From contig QJVU01000488.1 of assembly GCA_003235605.1 (NCBI GenBank), positions 1 to 7,423 of the forward strand: 7,423 nucleotides of DNA, written 5' to 3'. The DNA is from Planctomycetota bacterium (GTDB lineage Bacteria; Planctomycetota; UBA1135; UBA2386). The position numbers and the translations under genes are program-made. Shown here one piece after another: positions 1 to 6,626 of this stretch (its first letter is position 1; each line of letters begins with the position of its first letter). The notes under the pieces are model-generated. The model worked only from the letters and a program-made list of their open reading frames with translations. It was not told where the DNA came from and searched no databases.

Positions 1-192
1 TATAGCCCGGTTACCCTCCTGCTGGCGGGGGCGTGCGGCAACACCGGCGCCTTCGGCCTCAAGGTGCAGATCCCCAACAACCAGAGCCTCCTCTGCCAGC
101 GGGCCTACGCGCAGTACTTCCCCTTCGACCAGAAGGCCAACCCGCTGGGTCTGACCGCCACGAACTACGGCAGGATCCTGGTGGGGAACTAG
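1..192 (+). CDS. C-terminal fragment of a probable secreted protein (5' end outside window)
   Basis: Reading frame 1 is open from the first base to a TAG at 190-192, giving 63 residues with no start codon in view, so only the C-terminus is present. The tail contains K-V-Q-I-P-N-N near residues 21-27, then A-Q-Y-F-P-F-D, then A-N-P-L-G-L-T-A-T-N, and ends in I-L-V-G-N. From memory, this order (IPN, a [Y/F]xQ segment, D-x-x-A-N-P-x-G-L-T-x-[S/T]-N, then a short beta-like end) is a recurrent C-terminal module of large extracellular proteins in Planctomycetota and some Myxococcota. Its role is unknown to me; a beta-sandwich, surface-retention or secretion module are all possible. Two cysteines (residues 12 and 32) could form a disulfide outside the cytoplasm. 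The gene is followed directly by a strong terminator, which supports this stop as the true end. Function of the whole protein cannot be told. Confidence 0.7.
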   Translation, partial: YSPVTLLLAGACGNTGAFGLKVQIPNNQSLLCQRAYAQYFPFDQKANPLGLTATNYGRILVGN

Positions 193-216
193 CAGGCCAG
201 GCACGTCGATGATCGG

Positions 217-246
217 AGAGGGCCCGGCCTGGCCGGGCCCTCTTTC
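217..246 (+). terminator. Strong Rho-independent-type terminator
   Basis: A perfect 11-bp inverted repeat has arms at 217-227 (AGAGGGCCCGG) and 233-243 (CCGGGCCCTCT), separated by CCTGG, and the inner bases could pair further. The T-rich end of the right arm continues into TTTC, giving a short U tract. It lies 24 nt after the stop of the first gene, as expected for an intrinsic terminator. The U tract is short and interrupted, so termination on the opposite strand or a purely structural role is also possible. Confidence 0.8.
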
Positions 247-346
247 GTCAGGCTGACCGGCTGGGGGCTCCCAAACCGCCGCGGCAACTTGCCGGCGGCA
301 CCGGCAGCCCCTAGCATCCGCCTCTCGGCCAGCGCTGAGGCTCGCC

Positions 347-371
347 CAGCGCCCCTGCAGCGCCCCTGCAG
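347..371. repeat. 11-bp tandem duplication upstream of the Trm112-like gene
   Basis: CAGCGCCCCTG occurs twice head to tail, followed by CAG, giving about 2.3 copies with perfect identity. It lies 23 bp before the Trm112-like start codon, inside the 193-394 gap. The rest of that gap holds the terminator at 217-246 and GC-rich sequence in which I see no gene and no convincing promoter. The duplication could be a replication-slippage product or a paired protein-binding site; the sequence alone does not decide. Confidence 0.6.
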
Positions 372-394
372 AGAACCGCGATTCCTGTCCCGAG

Positions 395-655
395 ATGGAC
401 CCCGATTTCCTCAAGATCCTGGTGTGCCCGAAGACCCGGAAGCCCCTGCGTGAGGCCACCGCCGACGAGATCTCGCGGGTCAACCGGGCCATTCAGGAAG
501 GGCAGGCCAAGAACGATGCCGGGGAGAGAGTGGAGCAGCCCCTCGAGTCCGGCCTGGTTCCCGAGGAGGGAAACGTCGTCTACCCCGTTCGGGACGGAAT
601 CCCGGTCCTCCTCACCACCGAGGCGATCCATGTGGAAGCCCCTCCGGATGCCTAG
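395..655 (+). CDS. Trm112 family protein (UPF0434/YcaR-like)
   Basis: This 86-residue protein matches the bacterial Trm112-like family. It opens with M-D-P-D-F-L-K-I-L-V-C-P (residues 1-12), followed by K-P-L, and ends with the family hallmark V-V-Y-P-V-R-D-G-I-P-V-L-L at about 61-73. Eukaryotic and archaeal Trm112 is a small partner that activates class I methyltransferases acting on tRNA, rRNA and release factors. The role of the bacterial homologues is poorly defined. Between the two signatures is a helical insert (about residues 22-55) that makes it longer than E. coli YcaR, at about 60 residues. Only one cysteine (C11) is present; the second Cys of the CPxC pair is Thr, so a zinc site is unlikely. 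The ATG at 395 places the signature at the expected N-terminus, although no good Shine-Dalgarno is visible. The stop is 30 bp before the PpiD-like gene, so co-transcription is likely. The family call is secure; the function is not. Confidence 0.88.
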   Translation: MDPDFLKILVCPKTRKPLREATADEISRVNRAIQEGQAKNDAGERVEQPLESGLVPEEGNVVYPVRDGIPVLLTTEAIHVEAPPDA

Positions 656-685
656 GTCGAGCCCGAGTCAAGAGACTACCAGCAA

Positions 686-3478
686 ATGACCACGACCAAA
701 GTCAGCAAACCCCAGGTAAAGGAGCCCTCGACCCCTTCCCCGTCGGAGGAGGCGACTGCGGCATTCGGCTTCTTCCGGCGGCACCAGAAGCTGATCATCT
801 ACACGGCCGGCCTGTTCACGCTGCTGACGTTCTCGATCACGGGTGCGGTCTACACTGTGTCGGAGCGTTTGAGCAGAGCCGAGGCGCTGCCCACGATGAA
901 CGTGCCCGGGGACACCGCCCAGCTGGAGGTCACCGAGGAGGACGATGCCGTCGGCCGCTCCATACGGACGCTGAAGAACTTCCAGGACCAGGGCTACGAC
1001 CTGATGGCCGTGGTCCCGTTCATCACCACGGCGGAGAACGCGGATGATCCCACCCGCTTTGCGGCGATCCGGCGTCTGGCGATGGACACCGGCGTCGAGG
1101 TCTCCGAGGACGATGCCGAGCTGGCAATGCAGGGAGCTGTGCGGCGGAGCGGGTCCGAGAGCGTGGCCGACCTGGCCCGGCTACACGGCATCCAGGATCC
1201 GACCCGGTTTGCCGGGACCGTGCAGGAGGCGCTCCGGGTCACGACGTTCCTTCGACTCGAGGTTCTTGGGGCTGGCCGTGCCTATGGCGATACCGTGAAG
1301 TCGATCCTCAAGGACAACGACGAGATCGGTTTCATGGTTGCCGATCTGGACCTGGACGCCATCAAGAAGCGGCTGGAGAAGGAGGCCGTGACCGACAAGG
1401 CGCTGGAGGAGTTCCTGCACGGTCTCGAGGAGCAGGAACAGTCGAAGTACCGATACCCGACGAACAAGGCTGCCTTCGAGGTGGCCTTCCTGAGCACCGC
1501 GGACTTCGACCCAGCACCCTACAAGGACGAGTTGGAGGGCTACGAGCCGAGCGAGGCGGAGGTCCGCGCCTACTACGATCGCTACAGGGAGGAGTACTAC
1601 CGGGTCGAGCCACCCAAGAAGGAGCGAAAGTCGGACGAGCCGAGGAAACCGGGCGAGCCGAAGCAGCCGGGCGAGCCGAAGCAGCCGGGCGAGCCGAAGC
1701 AGCCGGGCGAGCCGAAGAAGCCGGCCGAGCCGAAGAAGTCGGCCGAGCCGAAGCAGCCGGTCGAGCCGAAGCAGCCGGCCGAGCCGAAGCAGCCGGGCGA
1801 GCCGAAGCAGTCGGTTGAGCCCGCAAGCCAGCCATCGGCGACGGTGGTGAAGGCCGATCAGCAACCGGCTCAGGAGCCGCAGGCACAGTCGCGTCCGCAG
1901 GAACAGCAGCCGACCCACCGGCCTTTCGACGAGGTGAAGGGGGAGATCCTCAAGAAGCTCCAGCTGAAGCATGTGTTGCGGGCGTGGAGGAAACAGCTGG
2001 ATGCCAAGGTCGCCGAGCACATGCAGCCCGTGTTCAACGCCCGCTACGAGGCCACCGACGCCCTGGCCAAGGCCGAAAAGGAGAGGGCGGAAGCCCAGAA
2101 GAAGGCCGACGAGAACAAGGACGACAAGGAGGCTGCGGCAGCCCTTGAGGCCGCAAAGAAGACGGTGGAGGCCAGGGAGAAGGCCGCGAAGGCCGCCGAC
2201 GAAGCCGTGGAGAAACGCCTGGAGGCCTTCGACTTCAAGGCCGCGGTCGAGAGCCTGGCAAAGAGCGCGGTGGTGTTTGCCAGCGTCAAGGAGCCAAAGT
2301 TCGCGGAGGATCTGAAGGAGCTACCTGCCGGGCTCGGCACGTGGAACGGTTCCTTCGCGGCCACCAGCGTGGCCAAGTCGGGCGAGATCCATTCTTCCGT
2401 GCAGGATGTCGGGAAGGGCGCATTCCTGCTGCGAGTCACCGACCTGCTCGAGCGGCCGTTCAAGGACTTTGCAGAGATCAAGGACGACCTCCGGGTCCAT
2501 TACTACACGCACAAGGCCGACAAGGAGGGCGAAGAGAAGAAGGAGAAGTTCGAGAAGTCCCTCGAACGGCTGTCCAAGGAGAAGGGCAAGGACGCGATCG
2601 CGGAGATCGAAAAAAAGCGTGCAGACCAGCTGAAGGAGAAGGTGGACAAATGGCGCGAGGACCTGCAAAAGCAGGTCGGCGACTGCGAAGCCAGGCTGGC
2701 GCAGTGCCAGGAGGGCGACTGGCGCTACAAGAAGCTGAAAGAGAAGCGTGACGCCTTGCTGAACAAGTTGAAAGGGGAGAAGGAGTATCGCGAGAACGCC
2801 GAGAAAGAGCTGGAGAAAGAGAGCAAGGACGAGATCAAGGACGTCGAGAAGAAGCACTACCGGGATGTCCTGGCCGCCGCCGCCCAGGAGGCGGGCTTCG
2901 ACCTCGTCGAGGTCGGCCCCTACACCAAGAAGCTCGAGGAGGCTCCGCGCTTCGAGAACAGCCACAGCAAGCTGGTACGGTTCCTGTTCAGCAATTCCGA
3001 GCTGATGGAGATGGAGGAGGGAGAGGCCTCCGACGTCCTCGAGGACAAGACCGAGCGGCGCATCTGCCTGGCCGTGTGCACGAAGACGCGGAAGGCTGAG
3101 TCCACCGACATAACCCGGCGGCAATGGCAAGAGAAACAGGACGGCACGACCATCTTCGCGATGCGACAGCGGATCATCGACAACCCGCAGCTCATGTGGC
3201 CGCTGCTGCGGGCGTTTCAGCAGGATCCGCGCCTACAGCCGCTGCAGCAGCTGTTCTACGAGGTGATCGGCGGCAAGAGCAAGGAGAAGACGCGGGAGCT
3301 CGTGCATCACCCGCAGTTCCTGCCGGTGCTCCAGCAGATGGTCGAGGGCAGTGCCCCCTTTGCAGGTAGCCAGAAACAAGTGGCCGCCAACCAGTCTTTC
3401 ACCATGGAAGCGCTGAAGCAGGGCTACGGCTGGCGCGACCCCTCCGCTGCCAAGCGGGAGGCGGCGAAACCGAAATAG
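686..3478 (+). CDS. Membrane-anchored PpiD/SurA-like periplasmic folding factor, highly remodelled
   Basis: This 930-residue protein has a short cytoplasmic N-terminus (1-35) and one transmembrane helix (about 36-57). An extracytoplasmic SurA_N/PpiD-like helical domain follows (about 95-300), including a segment ending P-S-E-A-E-V-R-A-Y-Y-D at about 288-298, typical of PpiD-type proteins just before the parvulin domain. Residues 318-377 are ten EPKQPG-type hexapeptides. Then come a Q/P-rich linker (to about 411), a P-F-D-E-V-K helix, and a charged coiled coil (about 453-515). A PpiD-C-terminal-like segment (about 530-604) contains G-K-G-A-F-L-L-R-V-T-D and P-F-K-D-F-A-E-I-K. A second long coiled coil (about 605-730) and a mostly helical C-terminus complete it. 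PpiD is an inner-membrane periplasmic chaperone near the Sec translocon; E. coli PpiD is about 620 residues. I cannot find a canonical parvulin domain (no histidine-containing HIL motif, no GGxLG), so a chaperone rather than an isomerase role is inferred. The start at 686 lies 30 bp after the Trm112-like stop. Confidence 0.75.
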   Translation: MTTTKVSKPQVKEPSTPSPSEEATAAFGFFRRHQKLIIYTAGLFTLLTFSITGAVYTVSERLSRAEALPTMNVPGDTAQLEVTEEDDAVGRSIRTLKNFQDQGYDLMAVVPFITTAENADDPTRFAAIRRLAMDTGVEVSEDDAELAMQGAVRRSGSESVADLARLHGIQDPTRFAGTVQEALRVTTFLRLEVLGAGRAYGDTVKSILKDNDEIGFMVADLDLDAIKKRLEKEAVTDKALEEFLHGLEEQEQSKYRYPTNKAAFEVAFLSTADFDPAPYKDELEGYEPSEAEVRAYYDRYREEYYRVEPPKKERKSDEPRKPGEPKQPGEPKQPGEPKQPGEPKKPAEPKKSAEPKQPVEPKQPAEPKQPGEPKQSVEPASQPSATVVKADQQPAQEPQAQSRPQEQQPTHRPFDEVKGEILKKLQLKHVLRAWRKQLDAKVAEHMQPVFNARYEATDALAKAEKERAEAQKKADENKDDKEAAAALEAAKKTVEAREKAAKAADEAVEKRLEAFDFKAAVESLAKSAVVFASVKEPKFAEDLKELPAGLGTWNGSFAATSVAKSGEIHSSVQDVGKGAFLLRVTDLLERPFKDFAEIKDDLRVHYYTHKADKEGEEKKEKFEKSLERLSKEKGKDAIAEIEKKRADQLKEKVDKWREDLQKQVGDCEARLAQCQEGDWRYKKLKEKRDALLNKLKGEKEYRENAEKELEKESKDEIKDVEKKHYRDVLAAAAQEAGFDLVEVGPYTKKLEEAPRFENSHSKLVRFLFSNSELMEMEEGEASDVLEDKTERRICLAVCTKTRKAESTDITRRQWQEKQDGTTIFAMRQRIIDNPQLMWPLLRAFQQDPRLQPLQQLFYEVIGGKSKEKTRELVHHPQFLPVLQQMVEGSAPFAGSQKQVAANQSFTMEALKQGYGWRDPSAAKREAAKPK
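1637..1816 (+). repeat. Ten tandem 18-bp units encoding EPKQPG-type hexapeptides
   Basis: The units begin at 1637 and recur exactly every 18 bp to 1816, followed by one more Glu-Pro pair. Consensus is GAGCCGAAGCAGCCGGGC. Encoded units in order are EPRKPG, three EPKQPG, EPKKPA, EPKKSA, EPKQPV, EPKQPA, EPKQPG and EPKQSV. The central copies (1655-1708) are identical at the DNA level, which suggests recent slippage or unequal exchange, while the edges have diverged. The array stays in frame within the PpiD-like gene (residues 318-377). It would form an extended, polyproline-like, charged spacer in the periplasm. Confidence 0.95.
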
Positions 3479-3520
3479 CCTCCGACCTTGCCCCCGCCCT
3501 GGCTCCGCCTCCAGACTCGA

Positions 3521-4261
3521 TCAGCGCGCCACGGCGAGGAGCGAATGGCCGAAGGGGAACTCCATGTGCCTGAGCAGATAGCGCTCGGCGCCCATGGTCC
3601 ACGCGAACAGGCTGTTCACCGGCTCCCTGAAATCGTGGCTCAGGTTGGTCTGGTCCTCCGGCAGACCGAAGATCTTGTCCTTCAGCTTCAGCACCAAGAC
3701 CGCTGGTAGGATCAGGGGAAACAGGAAGGTGTTGAAGTAGGTCAGCTTCCTGGGCTCGAGACCCGCGCTGGCCAGGGCCTCCGCAAGCTGGGCGGAGGTG
3801 TACCGACGCAAGTGGTGAGCGACACGATCGTTCTGTGACCACAGAAACTGGTAGGCGGGCACCGAGATGAACACCAGGCCGCTGTCTTTGAGCACCCGCT
3901 TCGTCTCGATCAGCACCCGGCGGTCGTCATGGATGTGCTCGATGACGTCGAACAGCGCCACGAGATCGAAGCTGCCGTCAGCGAAGGGCAGGTCGTAGCC
4001 GCTTCCGGTGACGACCCGTTCATGTCCACGGCTCCTGCAGTGTTGCATGCAGTCGTGAGCGATGTCCACGCCATACACGCGTCCGAAAAGGGAGAGCGGC
4101 GCCAGCATCCCTCCGGCACCGCAGCCCACTTCCAGGATCTGGAGGTTGCCGCGACCGTTGAGGTTGCGCTCGATCAGATCGAAGAAGATGGACCGCCGGC
4201 CCTTGAACCAGAAGTGGCCTTCTTCGAGGTGTGCAAACTGCTCGTAGACCTTCGCTTCCAT
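3521..4261 (-). CDS. Class I SAM-dependent methyltransferase (glycan/lipid-cluster type)
   Basis: The 246-residue protein begins M-E-A-K-V-Y-E-Q-F and has an E-E-G-H-F-W-F-K-G-R-R segment (13-23), typical of a methyltransferase group found in polysaccharide clusters. SAM-binding motif I is I-L-E-V-G-C-G-A-G-G (42-51), the acidic ribose-binding residue is D66 (Y-G-V-D), and the post-motif is F-D-L-V-A-L-F-D-V-I-E-H (98-109). A hydrophobic stretch at about 175-193 (F-N-T-F-L-F-P-L-I-L-P-A-V-L) may embed in or lie on the membrane, suiting a lipid-linked or membrane substrate. The frame is open further upstream, but the ATG at 4261 is preferred. It overlaps the stop of the preceding gene by one base (TGATG), and the extra upstream residues would be read from inside that gene. 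It is the last gene of the minus-strand trio and ends 42 bp from the convergent PpiD-like gene. Methylated atom and substrate are unknown. Confidence 0.87.
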   Translation of the reverse strand: MEAKVYEQFAHLEEGHFWFKGRRSIFFDLIERNLNGRGNLQILEVGCGAGGMLAPLSLFGRVYGVDIAHDCMQHCRSRGHERVVTGSGYDLPFADGSFDLVALFDVIEHIHDDRRVLIETKRVLKDSGLVFISVPAYQFLWSQNDRVAHHLRRYTSAQLAEALASAGLEPRKLTYFNTFLFPLILPAVLVLKLKDKIFGLPEDQTNLSHDFREPVNSLFAWTMGAERYLLRHMEFPFGHSLLAVAR

Positions 4262-5184
4262 CAGGCAGTCCCGTTGCTGCTGGAGACAGGTCTGGCCACG
4301 ATGACCATCTCGTCCTTGAGGTTGAGGTAGAGGTTCAGGCTCTTGAACAGACGCAGCGGTTGGAACAGCATCCGTACCGGAGCCGGGAGCCGGTTGGCCC
4401 GCTCGGCAATGAACGGGAGCGAAACGTACTTGCCCCCATAGGCGGGGGTGTTGTGGATCACCACGAAACCCGCCTGGTCGAGGAGTTGGCGCACTGTCGT
4501 GGGGTTGAAGTGGTAGAGATGCTCCTCGTGCTTGTAGTGCTGCCACCGCCGGCCGAGCAGGCTCGCGAAGCGGCTATCGACATTCTGGGTTTCGATCACC
4601 GCCACGCCGGTGGGCTTGAGCATGCGGTGCACGCAACGCAGCAGGTCTTGGGGGTTGGGCACGTGTTCGACGACGTCCCAAAGGGTGACCAGGTCGAAGC
4701 TCTTGACCTCGAATCCAGGTTCGTCCGCCGCGAGATCTGCGATCTGGCCGACGTGGATGTTCTCCTTGCCCAGTTTTTCGATGGCGAGGTGGGCAATCTC
4801 CGGCGACAGCTCGACGCCGCGGACCTGGTGACCGTGCTCCTTCATCACCCGGAGGAAGAAGCCCGCCGCGCAGCCCACGTCCAGGACCCTCAGGGGACCC
4901 GGGGCCGTGTAGCGTTCGATGAGCCGCCGCCGCAACCGAAAGGTCTTCAGGTAGAGCTCTTCTTCTTCGCGGTAGCTGGCGTAGCCCCGGAGGCGGGGAC
5001 TGTCACTTCGCCAATAGTCCTCGCCATAGATGTTCGGAAGGTGTTCATCCCTGTGGCGCGGTGTTACGTAGACCAGGCTGCAGTTGGGGCAACGCACCAC
5101 GTCGTAGGGCGGTTCGCGGAACATCACCGCCTGCTCCTCGCTGCCGCACAGCTGACAAGTCGTGATCTCGATCATGACGCTCAT
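4261..5184 (-). CDS. Class I SAM-dependent methyltransferase with N-terminal zinc ribbon
   Basis: The 307-residue protein starts with a four-cysteine zinc-ribbon-like domain: C10-x2-C13 and C32-P-N-C35, followed by L-V-Y-V-T-P. A linker with Y-G-E-D-Y-W (53-58) leads to a Rossmann methyltransferase fold. It has motif I V-L-D-V-G-C-A-A-G-F-F (100-110), acidic E125 (R-G-V-E-L-S) and F-D-L-V-T-L-W-D-V-V-E-H-V-P-N-P (163-178). A histidine-rich patch H-Y-K-H-E-E-H-L-Y-H-F (216-226) follows; H-L-x-H-F at this place is common in Methyltransf_23-type enzymes. The zinc ribbon resembles that of NDP-sugar C-methyltransferases (TylC3 type), but their extra C-terminal domain is absent. Sugar or glycolipid methylation is the likely role; the substrate is unknown. 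The start at 5184 is 5 nt after the upstream FAD-protein stop; a second ATG at 5175 (M4) is also possible. The stop overlaps the next start as TGATG, suggesting translational coupling. Confidence 0.88.
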   Translation of the reverse strand: MSVMIEITTCQLCGSEEQAVMFREPPYDVVRCPNCSLVYVTPRHRDEHLPNIYGEDYWRSDSPRLRGYASYREEEELYLKTFRLRRRLIERYTAPGPLRVLDVGCAAGFFLRVMKEHGHQVRGVELSPEIAHLAIEKLGKENIHVGQIADLAADEPGFEVKSFDLVTLWDVVEHVPNPQDLLRCVHRMLKPTGVAVIETQNVDSRFASLLGRRWQHYKHEEHLYHFNPTTVRQLLDQAGFVVIHNTPAYGGKYVSLPFIAERANRLPAPVRMLFQPLRLFKSLNLYLNLKDEMVIVARPVSSSNGTA

Positions 5185-5189
5185 GGGCG

Positions 5190-6626
5190 TCAGCCGAAGT
5201 ACTCCTTGCCCGTGGCGATTGCCTCGTGGCCAGTGGCTTCGCCGCTGTGCAGCTCGCGCGCGACCTGGCGGCCCATCTCCACGGACTGGTCCATGTTGTT
5301 GTAGCGGAAGCGTCCCTGGCGGCCGGTGCTGAGGATGCCGCGTAGCTGGGCGACAAACTCCTGGATCGGAGCCAGGTGCCGCTTGTAGCTCAGATCATAG
5401 ACCGGATAGGCGTAGGGGATGCGCCGGACGAAGTAGTCGAGAACTTCTCCCTCCTGGATCAGGCCGACGCTGAGCAGGTCGCGCTCAGCAATGTCGCGGA
5501 GCTTCTCGGGGTTGGCGCGCCAGATCTCGTCGCCCCGGCGGCAGGTGATCTCGGCGCACACCATGGTCTTGCCCGGCGGGGCGCACTCCGGGCTGAAGTT
5601 CCGGAACTCTGCAATCCGGTGGACCGTCAAGTGGTGTTCCGGCAGGTAGACCCAGGAGTCAGGGCTCACCGTCGGGCGGTTCAGCTTGAGATAGATGAAC
5701 ACGATGGACACGTAGTCCAGGGAGTTCACGTGGTGGAGAACTTCCGCCGGGGCCTTTGGAGACAGCGCCTTGCACATCGCCGTGACCGGGATCGTGCTCA
5801 CATAGGTGTCGCCCTCGAGGATCTCGCGCCGGTGCTTGCCGTACTCGATACCCGTGACGCGCATGCCCTCGTGGTAGATCCTTATCGCCGGCGCGTTCAC
5901 CAGCACCCTGCCTCCAAGCTCCTCGATCCTCCTGGCGTAGCCACGGGCCAGCTCGCCGATGCCGCCTCGTCTCGGATAGAGGAACTGCCGTACGTACGTG
6001 CGGGGGACTTTGCCCTTGGGGCCCTTTGGAAACAGCGTCTTCTTCACCGTGTCCCACAGGCTGAGCAGGCTGATCCGCTGGCTGGCCCAGTCTGCCGATA
6101 TCGTGTTTGGCGGGATGCCCCATGCCTTCTCGGTGTAGAGACCGAAGAAGATCTCGTAGAGGGTCTTTCCAAACCGACGGGTGACCCAGCTCTCGAAGTT
6201 GTCGTCCTCGAACTTTCGCAGCCGCGAGAGGTCCAGGAACCGCACCCAGAAGTAGTCGAGGAACGCTTTCACCAGGAGACCGGGAGGCATGTTCCTGAGC
6301 ACGTTCTTCGCGGATAGCGGGTAGTCAAAGAAACGGTTGAACAGGACGATCCGGGAGAGCCGCGTAGCCCAGACGATGTTGTCGCCCAGGACCTCCCTGA
6401 CGTGTTCGATCAGGTTCTCGTCCTGGGTGTGAAAGCGGTGGGGTCCGAAGTCGTGGCACCAGTACTCACCGCCCTCGGCGCGGCCGTCCTCGACGAACGA
6501 CGAGGCCATGCCGCCGACGTGGGGTTCGCGCTCCAGGATGGTCACCTGCTGCCCGTGCTTCTGCAGCTCGTAGCCGCAGGCGAGGCCGGCGAGGCCGCCG
6601 CCCAGGATCACGACGTGTTTGCTCAT
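5190..6626 (-). CDS. FAD-dependent oxidoreductase, UDP-galactopyranose mutase / protoporphyrinogen oxidase-like
   Basis: The 478-residue protein opens with a dinucleotide-binding fold: V-V-I-L-G-G-G-L-A-G-L (5-15), acidic E32 (I-L-E-R-E) and G-G-M-A-S-S-F (38-44). This is the NAD_binding_8/amino-oxidase superfamily start. A D-F-G-P-H-R-F-H motif (59-66) and the C-terminal G-R-Q-G-R-F-R-Y-N-N-M-D-Q-S (435-448) match a subgroup in surface-polysaccharide clusters related to UDP-galactopyranose mutase and HemY-type oxidases. It could interconvert sugar ring forms or oxidise a lipid or sugar. Heme biosynthesis is less likely, given the two methyltransferase neighbours and no heme genes. The frame is open upstream to 7337, but the ATG at 6626 puts the FAD motif at the N-terminus; GGAG lies 3 nt upstream, and any longer form would run across the divergent gene. 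It is the first gene of a probable three-gene operon. Superfamily assignment is firm; the reaction is inferred. Confidence 0.87.
   Translation of the reverse strand: MSKHVVILGGGLAGLACGYELQKHGQQVTILEREPHVGGMASSFVEDGRAEGGEYWCHDFGPHRFHTQDENLIEHVREVLGDNIVWATRLSRIVLFNRFFDYPLSAKNVLRNMPPGLLVKAFLDYFWVRFLDLSRLRKFEDDNFESWVTRRFGKTLYEIFFGLYTEKAWGIPPNTISADWASQRISLLSLWDTVKKTLFPKGPKGKVPRTYVRQFLYPRRGGIGELARGYARRIEELGGRVLVNAPAIRIYHEGMRVTGIEYGKHRREILEGDTYVSTIPVTAMCKALSPKAPAEVLHHVNSLDYVSIVFIYLKLNRPTVSPDSWVYLPEHHLTVHRIAEFRNFSPECAPPGKTMVCAEITCRRGDEIWRANPEKLRDIAERDLLSVGLIQEGEVLDYFVRRIPYAYPVYDLSYKRHLAPIQEFVAQLRGILSTGRQGRFRYNNMDQSVEMGRQVARELHSGEATGHEAIATGKEYFG

Noticed and set aside
1181..2020. A 279-residue minus-strand open frame rich in Leu/Arg opposite the PpiD-like gene
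   Set aside because: It is the antisense reading of the repeat and coiled-coil region. Its low-complexity Leu/Arg content mirrors the plus-strand codons and it has no recognisable domain.
3457..3483. A 6-bp inverted repeat (GGAGGC/GCCTCC) around the PpiD-like stop codon as a terminator
   Set aside because: The stem is short, the loop is 15 nt, and no T run follows on either strand, so it is no better than chance in GC-rich DNA.
4231..5304. A 357-residue plus-strand open frame opposite the zinc-ribbon methyltransferase
   Set aside because: It is a shadow of a gene with clear methyltransferase motifs on the other strand. GC-rich codon bias keeps antisense frames open, and it also crosses gene junctions.
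5376..6317. A 313-residue plus-strand open frame opposite the FAD protein
   Set aside because: It is antisense to well-conserved FAD-protein sequence, with no domain, signal peptide or ribosome binding site.
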